Of a DNA stretch of 64,000 bases, positions 49,499 through 59,413 are shown in pieces (positions within the stretch are counted from its first letter, which is position 1; each line of letters begins with the position of its first letter). The position numbers and the translations under genes were made by a program. Below the pieces are notes generated by a model, which was not told where the DNA came from, searched no databases, and was given only the letters and a program-made list of their open reading frames with translations. The DNA lies in NCBI RefSeq assembly GCF_020662345.1, contig NZ_VMOA01000007.1, positions 82,747-146,746 on the forward strand. Reading direction: 5' to 3'. The stretch is from Methylobacterium sp. W2 (lineage in GTDB: Bacteria > Pseudomonadota > Alphaproteobacteria > Rhizobiales > Beijerinckiaceae).

Positions 49499-52177
49499 AT
49501 GAGCGGCGTCAACGAGATCCGGTCGGCCTTCCTCGACTATTTCGCCAAGGCGGACCACGCCGTGGTGCCGTCGTCGTCCCTCGTGCCGCGCAACGACCCG
49601 ACCCTGATGTTCACCAATGCGGGGATGGTGCAGTTCAAGAACGTCTTCACCGGCGTCGAGAAGCGGCCCTACAACCGGGCGACCACGGCGCAGAAATGCG
49701 TCCGCGCCGGCGGCAAGCACAACGATCTCGACAATGTCGGCTACACCGCGCGCCACCACACCTTCTTCGAGATGCTCGGCAACTTCTCCTTCGGCGATTA
49801 TTTCAAGCCGCAGGCGATCGAACTGGCCTGGAGCCTGATCACGAAGGAGTTCGGCCTGTCGAAGGACCGGCTGCTCGTCACCGTCTATGCGGATGATGAG
49901 GATGCGGCCGGGCTCTGGCGCAAGATCGCCGGCTTTTCCGACGACCGAATCATCCGCATCGGCACCTCGGACAATTTCTGGCAGATGGGCGATACCGGCC
50001 CCTGCGGTCCCTGTTCGGAAATCTTCATCGACCAGGGGCCCGGCCTGCAGGGTGGTCCTCCCGGCTCGCCGGACGAGGACGGCGACCGGTTCCTGGAGTT
50101 CTGGAACCTCGTCTTCATGCAGTACGAGCAGATCGAGCCGGGCAACCGCCTCGCCCTGCCGCGCCCCTCCATCGACACCGGCATGGGGTTGGAGCGCATG
50201 GCGGCGATCCTCCAGGGCGTCACCAGCAACTACGACACCGACCTGTTCAAGGCTCTCATCGATGCGGTGAGCCACGCGGTCGGCCGGCCGCCGGAGCCCG
50301 GCACCGTCGCCTCCTACCGCGTCATCGCCGATCACCTGCGTTCGGTCTCGTTCCTCATCGCCGACGGCGTGCTGCCGTCGAATGAGGGACGCGGCTACGT
50401 TCTGCGCCGCATCATGCGCCGCGCCATGCGCCACCTCGAACTCCTCGGCTCCCGCGAGCCGGTGATGTTCCGCCTGGTCCCCACCCTCATCCGCGAGATG
50501 GGGCAGGCCTATCCCGAACTCACCCGCGCCGAGAGCCTGATCTCGGAGACCCTGCGCCTGGAGGAAACCCGCTTCCGTCGCACCCTCGAGCGGGGCCTCG
50601 CCATCCTCGATTCGGAGAGCCGCACCCTAGTCCAGGGCCAGAACCTGTCCGGCGAGACCGCCTTCACCCTCTACGACACCTACGGCTTCCCCCTCGACCT
50701 GACCCAGGACGCCCTCAAGGCCCGCGGCATCGGCGTCGACACGGACGCGTTCGGCCAGGCGATGGAGCGCCAGCGCAAGGCCGCCCGCGCCGCCTGGACC
50801 GGCTCGGGCGAGGCCGCCACCGAGACGGTCTGGTACGGCATCAAGGAGCGCGTCGGCGCCACCGAGTTCCTCGGATACGAGACCGAAGGCGCGGAAGGCA
50901 TCGTCACCGCGCTCCTGCGCGACGGGGCCGAGGTGGAGAGCCTGAGGGCCGGGGAGACCGGCCTCGCGCTCCTCAACCAGACCCCGTTCTACGCGGAATC
51001 CGGCGGTCAGGTGGGCGATACGGGCCGCCTGACCGCGTCGGGCCTCAGCGCTCGGGTCACCGCCACGGAGAAGAAGCTCGGCGATCTCTTCGTGCATCAT
51101 GTGATCATCGACGAGGGGCAGCTGACCCTCGGGCAGGCGGCGGAGCTCACCGTCGATCACGCCCGCCGGTCGGCGATCCGCGCCAACCATTCGGCCACCC
51201 ATCTGCTGCACGAGGCCCTGCGCCAGGTGCTCGGCGATCACGTGGCTCAGAAGGGGTCGCTGGTCTCGGCCGAGCGCCTGCGCTTCGATTTCAGCCATCC
51301 CAAACCCCTGGACGAGGCCGAACTTCGCGCTGTCGAGGACATCGCCAATGCGGTGCTCCTGCAGAACACGCCCGTGGTGACGAAGCTGATGGCGCAGGAC
51401 GAGGCCGTCGCCTCCGGCGCCCGCGCCCTATTCGGCGAAAAATACGGCGACGAGGTGCGCGTCGTCTCCATGGGGCGCCCGGTCGACGACCGGGGCGAAC
51501 TCGCGGAGGAGGGACGCCTTCCGGCCTTCTCCATCGAGTTGTGCGGCGGCACCCATGCGGGCCGCACGGGCGAGATCGGTCAGATCTCGGTGCTGGGCGA
51601 GAGTGCGGTGGGTGCTGGTGTGCGCCGGATCGAGGCCCTCACCGCCGGGGCGGCCCGCCGCCACCGTGCCGAGGAGAGCCGCACCCTCGGCCAGATCGCC
51701 GGGCTCCTCAAAGTCCAGAGTGCCGACGTGCCCGAGCGCCTGAGCGGGCTCATCGAGGAGCGCCGCCGTCTTGAGCGCGAGTTGTCGGAAGCCAAGAAGA
51801 AGCTCGCCATGGGCGGCTCGTCGGGGAACGACGACGGCATCGTCGAGATCGGCGGCGTCAAGCTGATGGCCAAGGTCGTCGAAGGCGTCGAGATGCGGGA
51901 CCTGAAGAGCCTCGCCGATGCCGGCAAGAGCCGCATCGGCTCCGGCATCATCGCTTTGGTCGGCGTGTCGCCGGACGGCAAGGCCGGCCTCGTCGTCGGC
52001 GTCACCGAGGACCTGACCGACCGGTTCGACGCGGTCGCCCTCGTCCGCGCCGGGGCCGGGCATCTCGGCGGGAAGGGCGGCGGCGGTCGCCGCGACATGG
52101 CCCAGGCCGGCGGCCCGGAGGGAACCGGCGCCCAGGCGGCGATCGACGCCATCGCCCAGGCGCTCTCCGTCAGTTGA
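49499..52177 (+). CDS. alaS: Alanyl-tRNA synthetase
   Basis: The 892-residue protein is a full AlaRS. The class II motif 1 region ([22 protein letters not shown]) and [19 protein letters not shown] lie at the N-terminus, the editing-site zinc ligands are His564 and His568 (HSATH) and Cys682 with His686 (CGGTH), and the C-Ala domain ends with [20 protein letters not shown]. It charges tRNA-Ala, two copies of which lie at 59 kb. The gene ends 8 nt inside the convergent DUF2147 gene. Confidence 0.98.
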   Translation: MSGVNEIRSAFLDYFAKADHAVVPSSSLVPRNDPTLMFTNAGMVQFKNVFTGVEKRPYNRATTAQKCVRAGGKHNDLDNVGYTARHHTFFEMLGNFSFGDYFKPQAIELAWSLITKEFGLSKDRLLVTVYADDEDAAGLWRKIAGFSDDRIIRIGTSDNFWQMGDTGPCGPCSEIFIDQGPGLQGGPPGSPDEDGDRFLEFWNLVFMQYEQIEPGNRLALPRPSIDTGMGLERMAAILQGVTSNYDTDLFKALIDAVSHAVGRPPEPGTVASYRVIADHLRSVSFLIADGVLPSNEGRGYVLRRIMRRAMRHLELLGSREPVMFRLVPTLIREMGQAYPELTRAESLISETLRLEETRFRRTLERGLAILDSESRTLVQGQNLSGETAFTLYDTYGFPLDLTQDALKARGIGVDTDAFGQAMERQRKAARAAWTGSGEAATETVWYGIKERVGATEFLGYETEGAEGIVTALLRDGAEVESLRAGETGLALLNQTPFYAESGGQVGDTGRLTASGLSARVTATEKKLGDLFVHHVIIDEGQLTLGQAAELTVDHARRSAIRANHSATHLLHEALRQVLGDHVAQKGSLVSAERLRFDFSHPKPLDEAELRAVEDIANAVLLQNTPVVTKLMAQDEAVASGARALFGEKYGDEVRVVSMGRPVDDRGELAEEGRLPAFSIELCGGTHAGRTGEIGQISVLGESAVGAGVRRIEALTAGAARRHRAEESRTLGQIAGLLKVQSADVPERLSGLIEERRRLERELSEAKKKLAMGGSSGNDDGIVEIGGVKLMAKVVEGVEMRDLKSLADAGKSRIGSGIIALVGVSPDGKAGLVVGVTEDLTDRFDAVALVRAGAGHLGGKGGGGRRDMAQAGGPEGTGAQAAIDAIAQALSVS

Positions 52178-52601
52178 CGCGCTTCCAGGTCTGGCGCTTG
52201 CAGAACACGCTCATGACGCAGCCCGCCACCTCGACGACGTTCGGCCCCTTGACCGTGAGACTGCCGGAATAGGTCTTGCCGTCGTTGGGATTGTAGAGCG
52301 AGCCCTCGTAGCCGTCCCCGGACGGGGTCGCCGCATTCATGATCTGGACGCCGATCAGGCTGCGGGATTGCAGCGAGGCATCCGGGTTCTTGGAATCGAG
52401 GCCCTTGCCCGGCACGCTCACCAGGGTGCCGCAATAGCCGCCGCCGCAACGCGCGATCCGAACCTTCGAATCCCCGTTCTCGGTGAGCCAGACCCCGCTC
52501 GGGTCGGCCTCCTTCTGGGCGAAGGCCCCTCCCGTCATCGCGATCAGGGCCATGACGGCCACGGCGGATCGCCACGGCGTCAGTTCGAACGTCATCGTCA
52601 T
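52170..52601 (-). CDS. DUF2147 secreted protein
   Basis: The 143-residue product has an N-terminal signal peptide (residues 8-29, ending GAFAQ) and the DUF2147 pattern: [64 protein letters not shown] and [15 protein letters not shown]. Four Cys may form disulfides in the periplasm. The function of the family is not known. Its 3' end overlaps alaS by 8 nt in convergent orientation. Confidence 0.9.
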   Translation of the reverse strand: MTMTFELTPWRSAVAVMALIAMTGGAFAQKEADPSGVWLTENGDSKVRIARCGGGYCGTLVSVPGKGLDSKNPDASLQSRSLIGVQIMNAATPSGDGYEGSLYNPNDGKTYSGSLTVKGPNVVEVAGCVMSVFCKRQTWKRVN

Positions 52602-52786
52602 CCTTCGTCCTCTCGAACGGTTCCGGCCGCCGTCGGGGCGGCCCCACCTCGCGGGAAGCGGGAGTTAGCCCTCCGGCATGGGAGGGGCAAGCGCAGGGTC
52701 GGTGCCAGTACGATATGCCGCCGCATGCCTTGACAGGGCCGCCCGGCACGCGCCTAGAGACCCCCAAAGTTGAAGGGTGGATCGCG

Positions 52787-53338
52787 ATGCGTGTGGTCGA
52801 GACACAGATTCCCGCGGTAAAGCGGGTCGTGCCCAATCGCTTCGGCGACGACAGGGGCTGGTTCTCGGAGACCTTCCGGGCCGATGTCCTGGCGGCAGCC
52901 GGGATCGCCGACGCCTTCGTGCAGGACAATCAATCCTTCTCCGCCCAGAGCGGAACCGTTCGCGGCCTGCATTTCCAGCTCGCACCGGCGGGCCAGGCCA
53001 AGCTCGTGCGCGTGCTGTCGGGCGCCATCCTCGATGTCGCCGTCGACCTGCGGCGCGGTTCCGAGACCTATGGCCGGCACGTCTCTGTCCGGCTCGACGC
53101 CGCCGAGGGCGAACAACTCTACGTCCCGGTGGGGTTCGGCCATGGGTTCTGCACCCTGGAACCCGACACCATGGTCGCCTACAAAGTGTCGGCCTATTAC
53201 AGCCGCGAGCACGACCGCAATCTGGCCTGGAACGATCCGGATCTGGCCATCGCCTGGCCGGTCGGTGAGGACGAGGCCGTCCTGTCGGACAAGGATCGCG
53301 TCGCACCGTCCTTCGCCGAACTGGGCGCGGTGTTCTAA
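52787..53338 (+). CDS. rfbC: dTDP-4-dehydrorhamnose 3,5-epimerase
   Basis: The 183-residue cupin enzyme has the RmlC marks FGDDRGWFSETFR, QDNQSFSAQSGTVRGLHFQ (catalytic His in RGLHFQ), YVPVGFGHGFCTLEP and SAYYSREHDRNLAWNDP. It converts the 4-keto sugar made by RfbB to the L-lyxo form. It begins the four-gene dTDP-L-rhamnose cluster. The Met at 52787 is the family start; the upstream frame is not used. Confidence 0.96.
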   Translation: MRVVETQIPAVKRVVPNRFGDDRGWFSETFRADVLAAAGIADAFVQDNQSFSAQSGTVRGLHFQLAPAGQAKLVRVLSGAILDVAVDLRRGSETYGRHVSVRLDAAEGEQLYVPVGFGHGFCTLEPDTMVAYKVSAYYSREHDRNLAWNDPDLAIAWPVGEDEAVLSDKDRVAPSFAELGAVF

Positions 53339-53422
53339 GCCACCGTCCGCCCGATCAGCGAAGACCTCGAGGCGCGGCAGGATACGGACCCGCCCATGCG
53401 TGACCATCAGGATTTGTAAAAT

Positions 53423-54499
53423 ATGGCCAAACCTCTGCGCATCCTGGTCACGGGCGGATGCGGCTTCATCGGCTCGGCTTTGGTCCTGCACCTCGTCCGG
53501 GATCTCGGCCATGAGGTTGCGACCCTCGACGCCCTGACCTATGCGGCCAACCCGATATCGCTGGCACCCCTCGACGGCGATCCGCGGCACCGGCTCGTGA
53601 CCGGCGACATCTGCGATCCCGCCACCGTGCACGCCCTCTACACCGAGTTCCGGCCCGACGCCGTCATGCATCTCGCCGCAGAGAGCCATGTGGACCGCTC
53701 GATCACCGATCCCGGCGCCTTCATCCGCACCAACGTCGTCGGTACGCAGGTGATGCTCGACGTCGCCCGCACCTACTGGGAGGGCCTCACCGGTGAGGCG
53801 AGGGCGGCGTTCCGGTTCCTCCACGTCTCCACCGACGAGGTCTACGGCTCGCTCCCGCCGGACGAGTTCTTCACGGAGGACAGCCGCTACGACCCGCGCT
53901 CGCCCTATTCGGCCTCCAAGGCCGCCTCCGACCATCTGGCGCGGGCCTGGGGCGAGACCTACGGCCTGCCGGTGCTGGTGACGAACTGCTCCAACAATTA
54001 CGGCCCCCGGCATTTCCCCGAGAAGCTGATCCCGCTGATGATCCTCAATGCCCTCGAAGGGCGGCCCCTGCCGGTCTACGGCGACGGCCTCAACGAGCGC
54101 GATTGGATCCACGTGGAGGACCACGCACGCGGCCTCGTGGCGGTGCTGGAACGGGGCCGCCTCGGCGAGACCTACCTCCTCGGAGGCCGATCGGTGCGCA
54201 ACAACCTCGCGGTGGTGAAGGCCCTCTGCGCCGCCTTCGACCGGCTGCGGCCGGAACATGGGCCGCACGAGCGCCTGATCTCCTTCGTCGCCGACCGGCC
54301 GGGCCACGACCGACGCTACGCCATCGACCCCGGCAAGGCCGAGCGGGAGATCGGCTGGACCCCCACCAAATCCTTCGAGGACGCCCTGGAGGAGACCGTG
54401 CGCTGGTACCTCGACAACGAGGTTTGGTGGCGTCCGATCCGGGAGGGTCGCTATACCGGCGAGCGCCTCGGCCTCGGCACACCCGATGCGAAAGCCTGA
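53423..54499 (+). CDS. rfbB: dTDP-glucose 4,6-dehydratase
   Basis: The 358-residue short-chain dehydrogenase-like enzyme has the NAD motif GGCGFIGSALVLHLV, MHLAAESHVDRSI, the catalytic STDEVYGSL, and the SPYSASKAASDHL Tyr-Lys pair, then NNYGPRHFPEKLIPL. It makes dTDP-4-keto-6-deoxyglucose. It follows rfbC by 84 nt and precedes rfbD by 1 nt. Confidence 0.97.
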   Translation: MAKPLRILVTGGCGFIGSALVLHLVRDLGHEVATLDALTYAANPISLAPLDGDPRHRLVTGDICDPATVHALYTEFRPDAVMHLAAESHVDRSITDPGAFIRTNVVGTQVMLDVARTYWEGLTGEARAAFRFLHVSTDEVYGSLPPDEFFTEDSRYDPRSPYSASKAASDHLARAWGETYGLPVLVTNCSNNYGPRHFPEKLIPLMILNALEGRPLPVYGDGLNERDWIHVEDHARGLVAVLERGRLGETYLLGGRSVRNNLAVVKALCAAFDRLRPEHGPHERLISFVADRPGHDRRYAIDPGKAEREIGWTPTKSFEDALEETVRWYLDNEVWWRPIREGRYTGERLGLGTPDAKA

Positions 54500-54500
54500 G

Positions 54501-55409
54501 ATGGATATCCTGATCCTCGGCGGGGCGGGCCAGGTCGGCACCGAACTGCAGGCGTCCCGGAACTGGGGCCCGGGCGTGACCCTGGTCGCCCCGACCCGTG
54601 CCGAACTCGACATCACCGATGCGGCCGCCGTGGCGCGGATCTTCTCCGAGCGTACCATCGGGGCGGTGGTGAACGCCGCCGCTTATACCGCCGTGGACAA
54701 GGCCGAGTCGGAGGTGGTGGAGGCTTGGCGCCTCAATGCCTTGGCCCCCGCCATCCTCGCGGCCGAGACGGCGCGGCGCGGCATCCCCCTTGTCCACGTC
54801 TCCACCGATTACGTCTTCGATGGCGCCGGCTCGGGCGCCTACGCGGCCGACGCGCCGATCCGTCCGACCAGCGTCTATGGCGCCAGCAAGGCCGCCGGCG
54901 AGATGGCGGTCCGCACCGCCAATCCGCGCCATGCGATCCTGCGCACCGCCTGGGTCGTGAGCCCGCACCGGGGCAACTTCGTCAAGACCATGCTGCGCCT
55001 CGCCGCCGAGAGGGATGCGCTGAACGTGGTGAACGACCAGCGCGGTTGCCCGACCTCGGCCGCCGATCTCGCCGCCGCCCTCGCGGACATCGCCCTGCGT
55101 CTTTCCGCCGACGGAGACGCGCCCACAGGCACGCACCATTACGTCAATGCGGGTGCGACCACTTGGCACGGTTTCGCGCAAGCCATCGTCGCCGGCTCCG
55201 CCGCGCGCGGCGGCCGGAGCGTTCCGGTCAACGGCATCCCCACGAGCGCCTATCCGACGCCCGCCCGGCGGCCCGCCAATTCGGAACTGTCCACCGAGAG
55301 CCTGACGAAGGCCTACGGGCTGAGGCCGCGCCCCTGGCAGGCCGCCCTCGACGACATCCTCGACCGGCTGGTCGGCCCCGCGCATCATTCAGCAGAGACA
55401 CAGTCATGA
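54501..55409 (+). CDS. rfbD: dTDP-4-dehydrorhamnose reductase
   Basis: The 302-residue product has an NADPH-binding GGAGQVGTELQ, INAAAYTAVDKAES-like segment (NAAAYTAVDKAE), STDYVFDGAG, YGASKAAGE (Tyr-Lys) and LRTAWVVSPHRGNFVKTML. It makes dTDP-L-rhamnose. The ATG at 54501 directly follows the rfbB stop, and its own stop overlaps the rfbA start in an ATGA junction. Confidence 0.96.
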   Translation: MDILILGGAGQVGTELQASRNWGPGVTLVAPTRAELDITDAAAVARIFSERTIGAVVNAAAYTAVDKAESEVVEAWRLNALAPAILAAETARRGIPLVHVSTDYVFDGAGSGAYAADAPIRPTSVYGASKAAGEMAVRTANPRHAILRTAWVVSPHRGNFVKTMLRLAAERDALNVVNDQRGCPTSAADLAAALADIALRLSADGDAPTGTHHYVNAGATTWHGFAQAIVAGSAARGGRSVPVNGIPTSAYPTPARRPANSELSTESLTKAYGLRPRPWQAALDDILDRLVGPAHHSAETQS

Positions 55410-56296
55410 AGGGCATCGTTCTCGCCGGCGGGTCCGGTACGCGCCTCCATCCGGCGACCCTGTCGATCAACAAGCAGCTGCTGCCGGTCTACGACAAGCC
55501 GATGATCTACTATCCTGTCTCGGTGCTGATGCTCGCCGGCATCCGCGAGATCCTGATCATCTCGAGCCCGGAGCATCTCGGCAATTACGAGCGCCTGTTC
55601 GGCACCGGTGAGCAGTTCGGCCTGTCCTTCAGCTACGCGGTGCAGCCGCGTCCGGAAGGCCTCGCCCAGGCCTTCACCATCGGGCGCGACTTCGTCGGTT
55701 CGGACGACGTCGCCCTGGTGCTGGGCGACAACCTGTTCTTCGGCTCGGGCATGAGCGCCATGCTGAAACAGGCGCGCGAACGGGCGAGCGGCGCGACGAT
55801 CTTCGCCTATCATGTGGACCACCCCGAGGCTTACGGCGTGGTCACCCTCGACCGTGACGGACGCCCGCTGCGCATCGTCGAGAAGCCCACGGTGCCGGAG
55901 AGCCCCTGGGCGGTGACCGGCCTCTACTTCTACGACAATCGGGTGCTCGACATCGCCGCCGCCGTGGAGCCCTCGGCCCGTGGCGAATTGGAGATCACAT
56001 CCGTCAACCAGGCCTATCTCGACCTCGGCGAGCTTTATGTGCAGCGAATGTCGCGCGGCTATGCCTGGCTCGATACTGGGACGCATGACAGCCTGCTGGA
56101 GGCGGGCGAGTTCGTGCGCACGCTGCAGAACCGGCAGGGCCTCCAGGTCGCCTGCCTGGAGGAGATCGCCTATCTCCAGGGCTTCATCGACAAGGCGCAG
56201 CTGATCGCCCGCGGCGAACTCTTCGCCAAGACCGCCTACGGCCAGAACCTGCTGAAACTGTCGAAGCTCGACCCGGAATCCCGCCTCGACGAGTGA
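55406..56296 (+). CDS. rfbA: Glucose-1-phosphate thymidylyltransferase
   Basis: The 296-residue enzyme has the nucleotidyltransferase signature GGSGTRLHPATLSINKQLLP, VYDKPMIYYPVSVLMLAGI, LGDNLFFGSG and GYAWLDTGTHDSLLEA. It makes dTDP-glucose from glucose-1-phosphate and dTTP, the first step of the pathway, although it is encoded last. A strong hairpin follows its stop. Confidence 0.97.
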   Translation: MKGIVLAGGSGTRLHPATLSINKQLLPVYDKPMIYYPVSVLMLAGIREILIISSPEHLGNYERLFGTGEQFGLSFSYAVQPRPEGLAQAFTIGRDFVGSDDVALVLGDNLFFGSGMSAMLKQARERASGATIFAYHVDHPEAYGVVTLDRDGRPLRIVEKPTVPESPWAVTGLYFYDNRVLDIAAAVEPSARGELEITSVNQAYLDLGELYVQRMSRGYAWLDTGTHDSLLEAGEFVRTLQNRQGLQVACLEEIAYLQGFIDKAQLIARGELFAKTAYGQNLLKLSKLDPESRLDE

Positions 56297-56308
56297 CGGA
56301 CGTGGCTG

Positions 56309-56351
56309 AGCAGGTTTCGCAGAACCGGGGGCCACTTCTGCGAAACCTGCT
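56309..56351. terminator. Perfect 16-bp inverted repeat between convergent genes
   Basis: AGCAGGTTTCGCAGAA (56309-56324) and its exact complement at 56336-56351 form a 16-bp stem with an 11-nt loop containing CCGGGGGCCAC. It touches the stop codon of the leftward gene. No T-run follows, so it may be a bidirectional terminator or one copy of a dispersed repeat resembling the rhizobial type with a CCGG-rich loop. Confidence 0.75.
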
Positions 56352-56917
56352 TAAGCGCCACCGTCTGCGAGGATGGCGCCGGTATAGGTCTCGCTGACCT
56401 CGCAGATCGGGCGCCCGGACCGGTCCGAGAGGATCGCCTCGATGGCGAAGACGAGATCCGACGGGCCGGGAACACCCGCATCCCGCGGCCACAATCTCAG
56501 CAGACGGAGGTTTCGCCGTCTGGGGAACAGCGTGTGGACCACCCGGCCGAAGGGAGCCTCGGTCACATCGAGTGACAGGTTCATCTCCGCCGTCAGACGC
56601 GCCGGGACGTACCAGTTCTCGGCCTGCGACAGGACGTGGCCTGCGCAACTCAGGCGGACGTGCCGATACCGAACCGCTTCTCCGTCGGACAGGGCGAGCC
56701 GATGGGCCTGCAACGGGCTCGGGTCCCGTTCTGGACCCGGAACCCGCGTCGCCACGAGACGGGCCTCCGACGCGAGCCGACGCTCCTCGCACCAGCCTTC
56801 GAGCACCGTCGTCGCGCTGTCGCCGTTCAGGAGCCGTGCGCTCAGGGTCTCGATCAGCGCCTCGGCCGTTTCCGTGGTGGAGGTGGTGAGGGCATGCCGT
56901 CCGGCGGGTAGGGTCAT
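56351..56917 (-). CDS. Chorismate-lyase-like (DUF98/UbiC fold) protein
   Basis: The 188-residue product has VRYRHVRLSCAGHVLSQAEN followed by WYVPARLTAEMNLSL and TEAPFGRVVHTLFPRRRNLRL, which match the conserved strand and loop pattern of chorismate lyase-related (DUF98) proteins, notably the Trp-Tyr-Val-Pro and PFGRVV segments. The typical enzymes release 4-hydroxybenzoate and pyruvate from chorismate, but many DUF98 members have unknown substrates. No ubiquinone gene is nearby. I treat the family as likely and the activity as unproven. Confidence 0.6.
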   Translation of the reverse strand: MTLPAGRHALTTSTTETAEALIETLSARLLNGDSATTVLEGWCEERRLASEARLVATRVPGPERDPSPLQAHRLALSDGEAVRYRHVRLSCAGHVLSQAENWYVPARLTAEMNLSLDVTEAPFGRVVHTLFPRRRNLRLLRLWPRDAGVPGPSDLVFAIEAILSDRSGRPICEVSETYTGAILADGGA

Positions 56918-57085
56918 GGCTCCGACCTATCATGCGGCCGAAGGCGACACACGCCATCATCCTTCTCCGTGCCCGACCGATTGGGGACCACCGGATCGTC
57001 CGCTCACGCCCGGTCCACGGAACCGAATGCCGGGCTCCGCTCCCGGTGCGACCGGAAACGGAGCCGATGGGCAGAGGCGCCCGCG

Positions 57086-58546
57086 TCAGGCGCCGAAGAC
57101 GAACAACTCGTTCAGCCCGCCCTGCACGTCTGCGATCCCCACATCGTGCAGGATGATCTTGTTCGAGGAGGCGCCCTCCTTGAAGGTCACCAGCGTGTCC
57201 CGGCCGTTATTGAGACCGCGCAGGATGACGTCAGTCGCGTCGACGCCCTCGATATCCACGGAGATGTGGTCAACGTTGGTGTTGAATCCGTAGATGTTGT
57301 CGCGGCCGAAGCCGGCTTCGAAGTGGAACGTGGTGTCGCGGCCGCTCGCGATGATCTTGTCGTTGCCGGCCCCGCCTTCGATGATGTTGCTACCCCTGGT
57401 GACCTGAATGCGGTCGGCGCCCGACGTGCCGATGATCTCCACGTCGGCTGAGCTCTGCTTCACGATCCTGGCGCCCGTGGTCACCCCCGACATGTCGAGG
57501 TCCATATCGCCGCGCAGGTAGACGGCCTCGATACCGGTGAAGTTGCCGTTGGTCAGGCTCACGGAGCCGGCGCCCGCAACGATCAGGAAATCGGTGCCCT
57601 CGCCGCCATCCACGTGCTCGGGCGTCTCGCTGATGACGAGACGGTCCTTGCCGCCCAGGCCATAGAGCGTGTCACGACCGCCATTGCCGTTGATGCTGTT
57701 ATTGCTGGAATCCCCGATCAGGCCGTCGCCGAAGGTGCTCCCGAGCAGGTTCTCGAACCCGCTGAACGTGTCTCCCACCGCGTCGCCACCCTCGGCGAAG
57801 TCGTTCACAAGACCGACGCTAACGCCCGCCGTCGAATGGGCATAGCTCAAGGTATCGATACCGCCGCCGCCGGTCAGGCTATCGGCTCCCGCACCGCCCT
57901 CGATGACGTTGTTGTTGCCATCGCCGTCTGCAGCATCCTCGAACGCCGTGAGGCGAAGATTGGAAATGTTGCTGAAACTGTCCTGGAGAATCGTTTCGCG
58001 TTGATCCAGGCCTCTGCCGCTCGCCATGTCGACGCCGACGCCGAAGAACCGTCCGGGTTGATACTCGTAGGCTGCCGTGAACGAGGCGTAGCTCAGGGTG
58101 TTGGTCCCCGCACCGCCGTCGATCGTGTTGGTGCCCAGGCCGGCTTCCAGGATGTCGCTGCCATCGCCGCCAGCGAGGGCGTCGTCGCCATCGCCACCGT
58201 TGAGGATATCGTTGCCATCGCCGCCATCGAGGCTGTCGGCGCCGCCGCCACCGTTGAGGATATCGTCGCCGCTTCCGGTCACCAGGACGTCGCCGAGATC
58301 ACCCCCGGTGAAATCCAACGCGTTGGACGAGTCGCTGAAATCCGCGAAGATGCTCGTATTGGCGACAGACAGCATTTCGGCTGTCTGGATATCCTGCAGA
58401 TACCCGGCCTCGTTGAGCGTTTCGGCTATGAAGTCACCAAAACTCACTGCTATCTTATAGATTTCGTCTATTGGAACGGCGACCGATGCTACATCACTGT
58501 TGATATCACTATAACTTGAATTACGAGTGTATTTGATCGATGACAT
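57086..58546 (-). CDS. RTX (hemolysin-type Ca2+-binding repeat) protein
   Basis: The 486-residue product has several blocks of GGxGxDxLx repeats at about residues 95-150 (LNGGGGADSLDGGDGNDIL), 215-235, 285-310 and 385-400, and a C-terminal FHFEAGFGRDNIYGFNTNVD segment. It has no N-terminal signal peptide and no Cys, as expected for type I secretion through a C-terminal signal. No secretion genes or enzymatic domain are in the window. The ATG at 58546 is favoured over a TTG two codons upstream. It may be a surface or matrix protein. Confidence 0.88.
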   Translation of the reverse strand: MSSIKYTRNSSYSDINSDVASVAVPIDEIYKIAVSFGDFIAETLNEAGYLQDIQTAEMLSVANTSIFADFSDSSNALDFTGGDLGDVLVTGSGDDILNGGGGADSLDGGDGNDILNGGDGDDALAGGDGSDILEAGLGTNTIDGGAGTNTLSYASFTAAYEYQPGRFFGVGVDMASGRGLDQRETILQDSFSNISNLRLTAFEDAADGDGNNNVIEGGAGADSLTGGGGIDTLSYAHSTAGVSVGLVNDFAEGGDAVGDTFSGFENLLGSTFGDGLIGDSSNNSINGNGGRDTLYGLGGKDRLVISETPEHVDGGEGTDFLIVAGAGSVSLTNGNFTGIEAVYLRGDMDLDMSGVTTGARIVKQSSADVEIIGTSGADRIQVTRGSNIIEGGAGNDKIIASGRDTTFHFEAGFGRDNIYGFNTNVDHISVDIEGVDATDVILRGLNNGRDTLVTFKEGASSNKIILHDVGIADVQGGLNELFVFGA

Positions 58547-59123
58547 CGTCAAACCTTGCAGAATTATAGCCTTGCCGCGCGTTCATCGAGAAACCGAGAG
58601 GCCTTTTGATCGAACAGCGGCGGCAAGATACAGTCTCTCCGTGAATCGATTGATAATCTTTGACCATTTATCAAATGCATCGTCGCGCTCAACACCTGAG
58701 ATAGCGCAGAAAGGCGCCGCACCTCGATGCGGGGGTGATGGTATTGCCGACGCAACGGACGGAACGAGCGCGGGCCTGAGCGGAGCCGGCCTCCGCCCTC
58801 CCGAACGCGAGACTCCGGCGGGATCACCGGAGGGCGATCGACCGGCGACCGTATGGAAGGACAAGCGGCCAAAGCGCTCCGCTGGAAAGCTCTGGCATCG
58901 CGGATCTGGGCGTCAGCGAAGACGGCTCGGCACCGATCCGTCGGCTGAGGCGCCGGGCGGACCACGATGGCCCGATCAGCCGAACGCTTCGGCCGCGCGC
59001 CTGCGAGGCTTCACGCCACGCGAGGGCCGAGCCATGTCTTTATGACGATCGAAGAGAGGGATGACCAAGAAGATCCGGACAGGGCCGGCTTGCGGCATCC
59101 GGGTCGTCGTCGCGAAGATCGAA
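58547..59123. other. Intergenic region between the RTX gene and the tRNA-Ala pair
   Basis: About 575 nt. The first 130 nt are AT-rich and hold the inverted repeat and probably the RTX promoter. The remainder is GC-rich, and the short frames there (for example around 58527-59045) have no ribosome site or known family. Confidence 0.5.
58650..58674. promoter_or_regulatory. Inverted repeat TTGATAA-N11-TTATCAA upstream of the RTX gene
   Basis: A perfect 7-bp inverted repeat lies about 105 nt upstream of the RTX start in an AT-rich stretch of a GC-rich genome. It has the shape of a regulator operator; no regulator gene is adjacent. Function inferred. Confidence 0.4.
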
Positions 59124-59199
59124 TGGTGGAGCCTAACGGGATCGAACCGATGACCTCTTCCATGCCATGGAAGCGCTCTCCCAGCTGAGCTAAGGCCCC
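59124..59199 (-). tRNA. tRNA-Ala (GGC), copy 1
   Basis: The 76-nt sequence reads GGGGCCTTAGCTCAGCTGGG from 59199 leftward and ends TCCACCA at 59124. The acceptor stem pairs GGGGCCT with AGGCTCC (one G-U), the D arm is GCTC/GAGC, and the anticodon stem CTTCC/GGAAG holds loop ATGGCAT with anticodon GGC. CCA is encoded. The T stem (ATCGG/CCGTT) has a U-U mismatch in its second pair. It is identical to copy 2. Confidence 0.97.
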
Positions 59200-59208
59200 A
59201 CATTCCGG

Positions 59209-59237
59209 GACAACCGCGACGCCGTCTCGCGATTGTC
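59209..59237 (-). other. Hairpin upstream of tRNA-Ala copy 1
   Basis: On the minus strand GACAATCGC pairs with GCGGTTGTC (9 bp with one U-G wobble), ending 9 nt before the tRNA. It corresponds to the hairpin before copy 2 with one compensatory change and one wobble change. Confidence 0.6.
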
Positions 59238-59329
59238 GTCATCATCGGTGAACCTCACCGAGATTGGTCTTGTCCGATTCGTTTGACGGCGCCCCTCGGG
59301 GCGACATCCGCGAAACGGATGAAAAGAAA

Positions 59330-59405
59330 TGGTGGAGCCTAACGGGATCGAACCGATGACCTCTTCCATGCCATGGAAGCGCTCTCCCAGCTGAGCTAAG
59401 GCCCC
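59330..59405 (-). tRNA. tRNA-Ala (GGC), copy 2
   Basis: Identical in sequence to the tRNA at 59124-59199, with the same GGC anticodon, encoded CCA and T-stem U-U mismatch. It is the upstream copy on the minus strand, 130 nt before copy 1. The gap between them is not itself repeated apart from the hairpin next to each tRNA. Confidence 0.97.
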
Positions 59406-59413
59406 ACTTCTGG

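Noticed and set aside
51580..54658. Long minus-strand frames over alaS and the rfb genes
   Set aside because: Antisense to confident genes and without domains.
58976..59245. Second small minus-strand ORF with the same WGLSSAGRALPWHGRG segment
   Set aside because: It translates the other tRNA-Ala copy.
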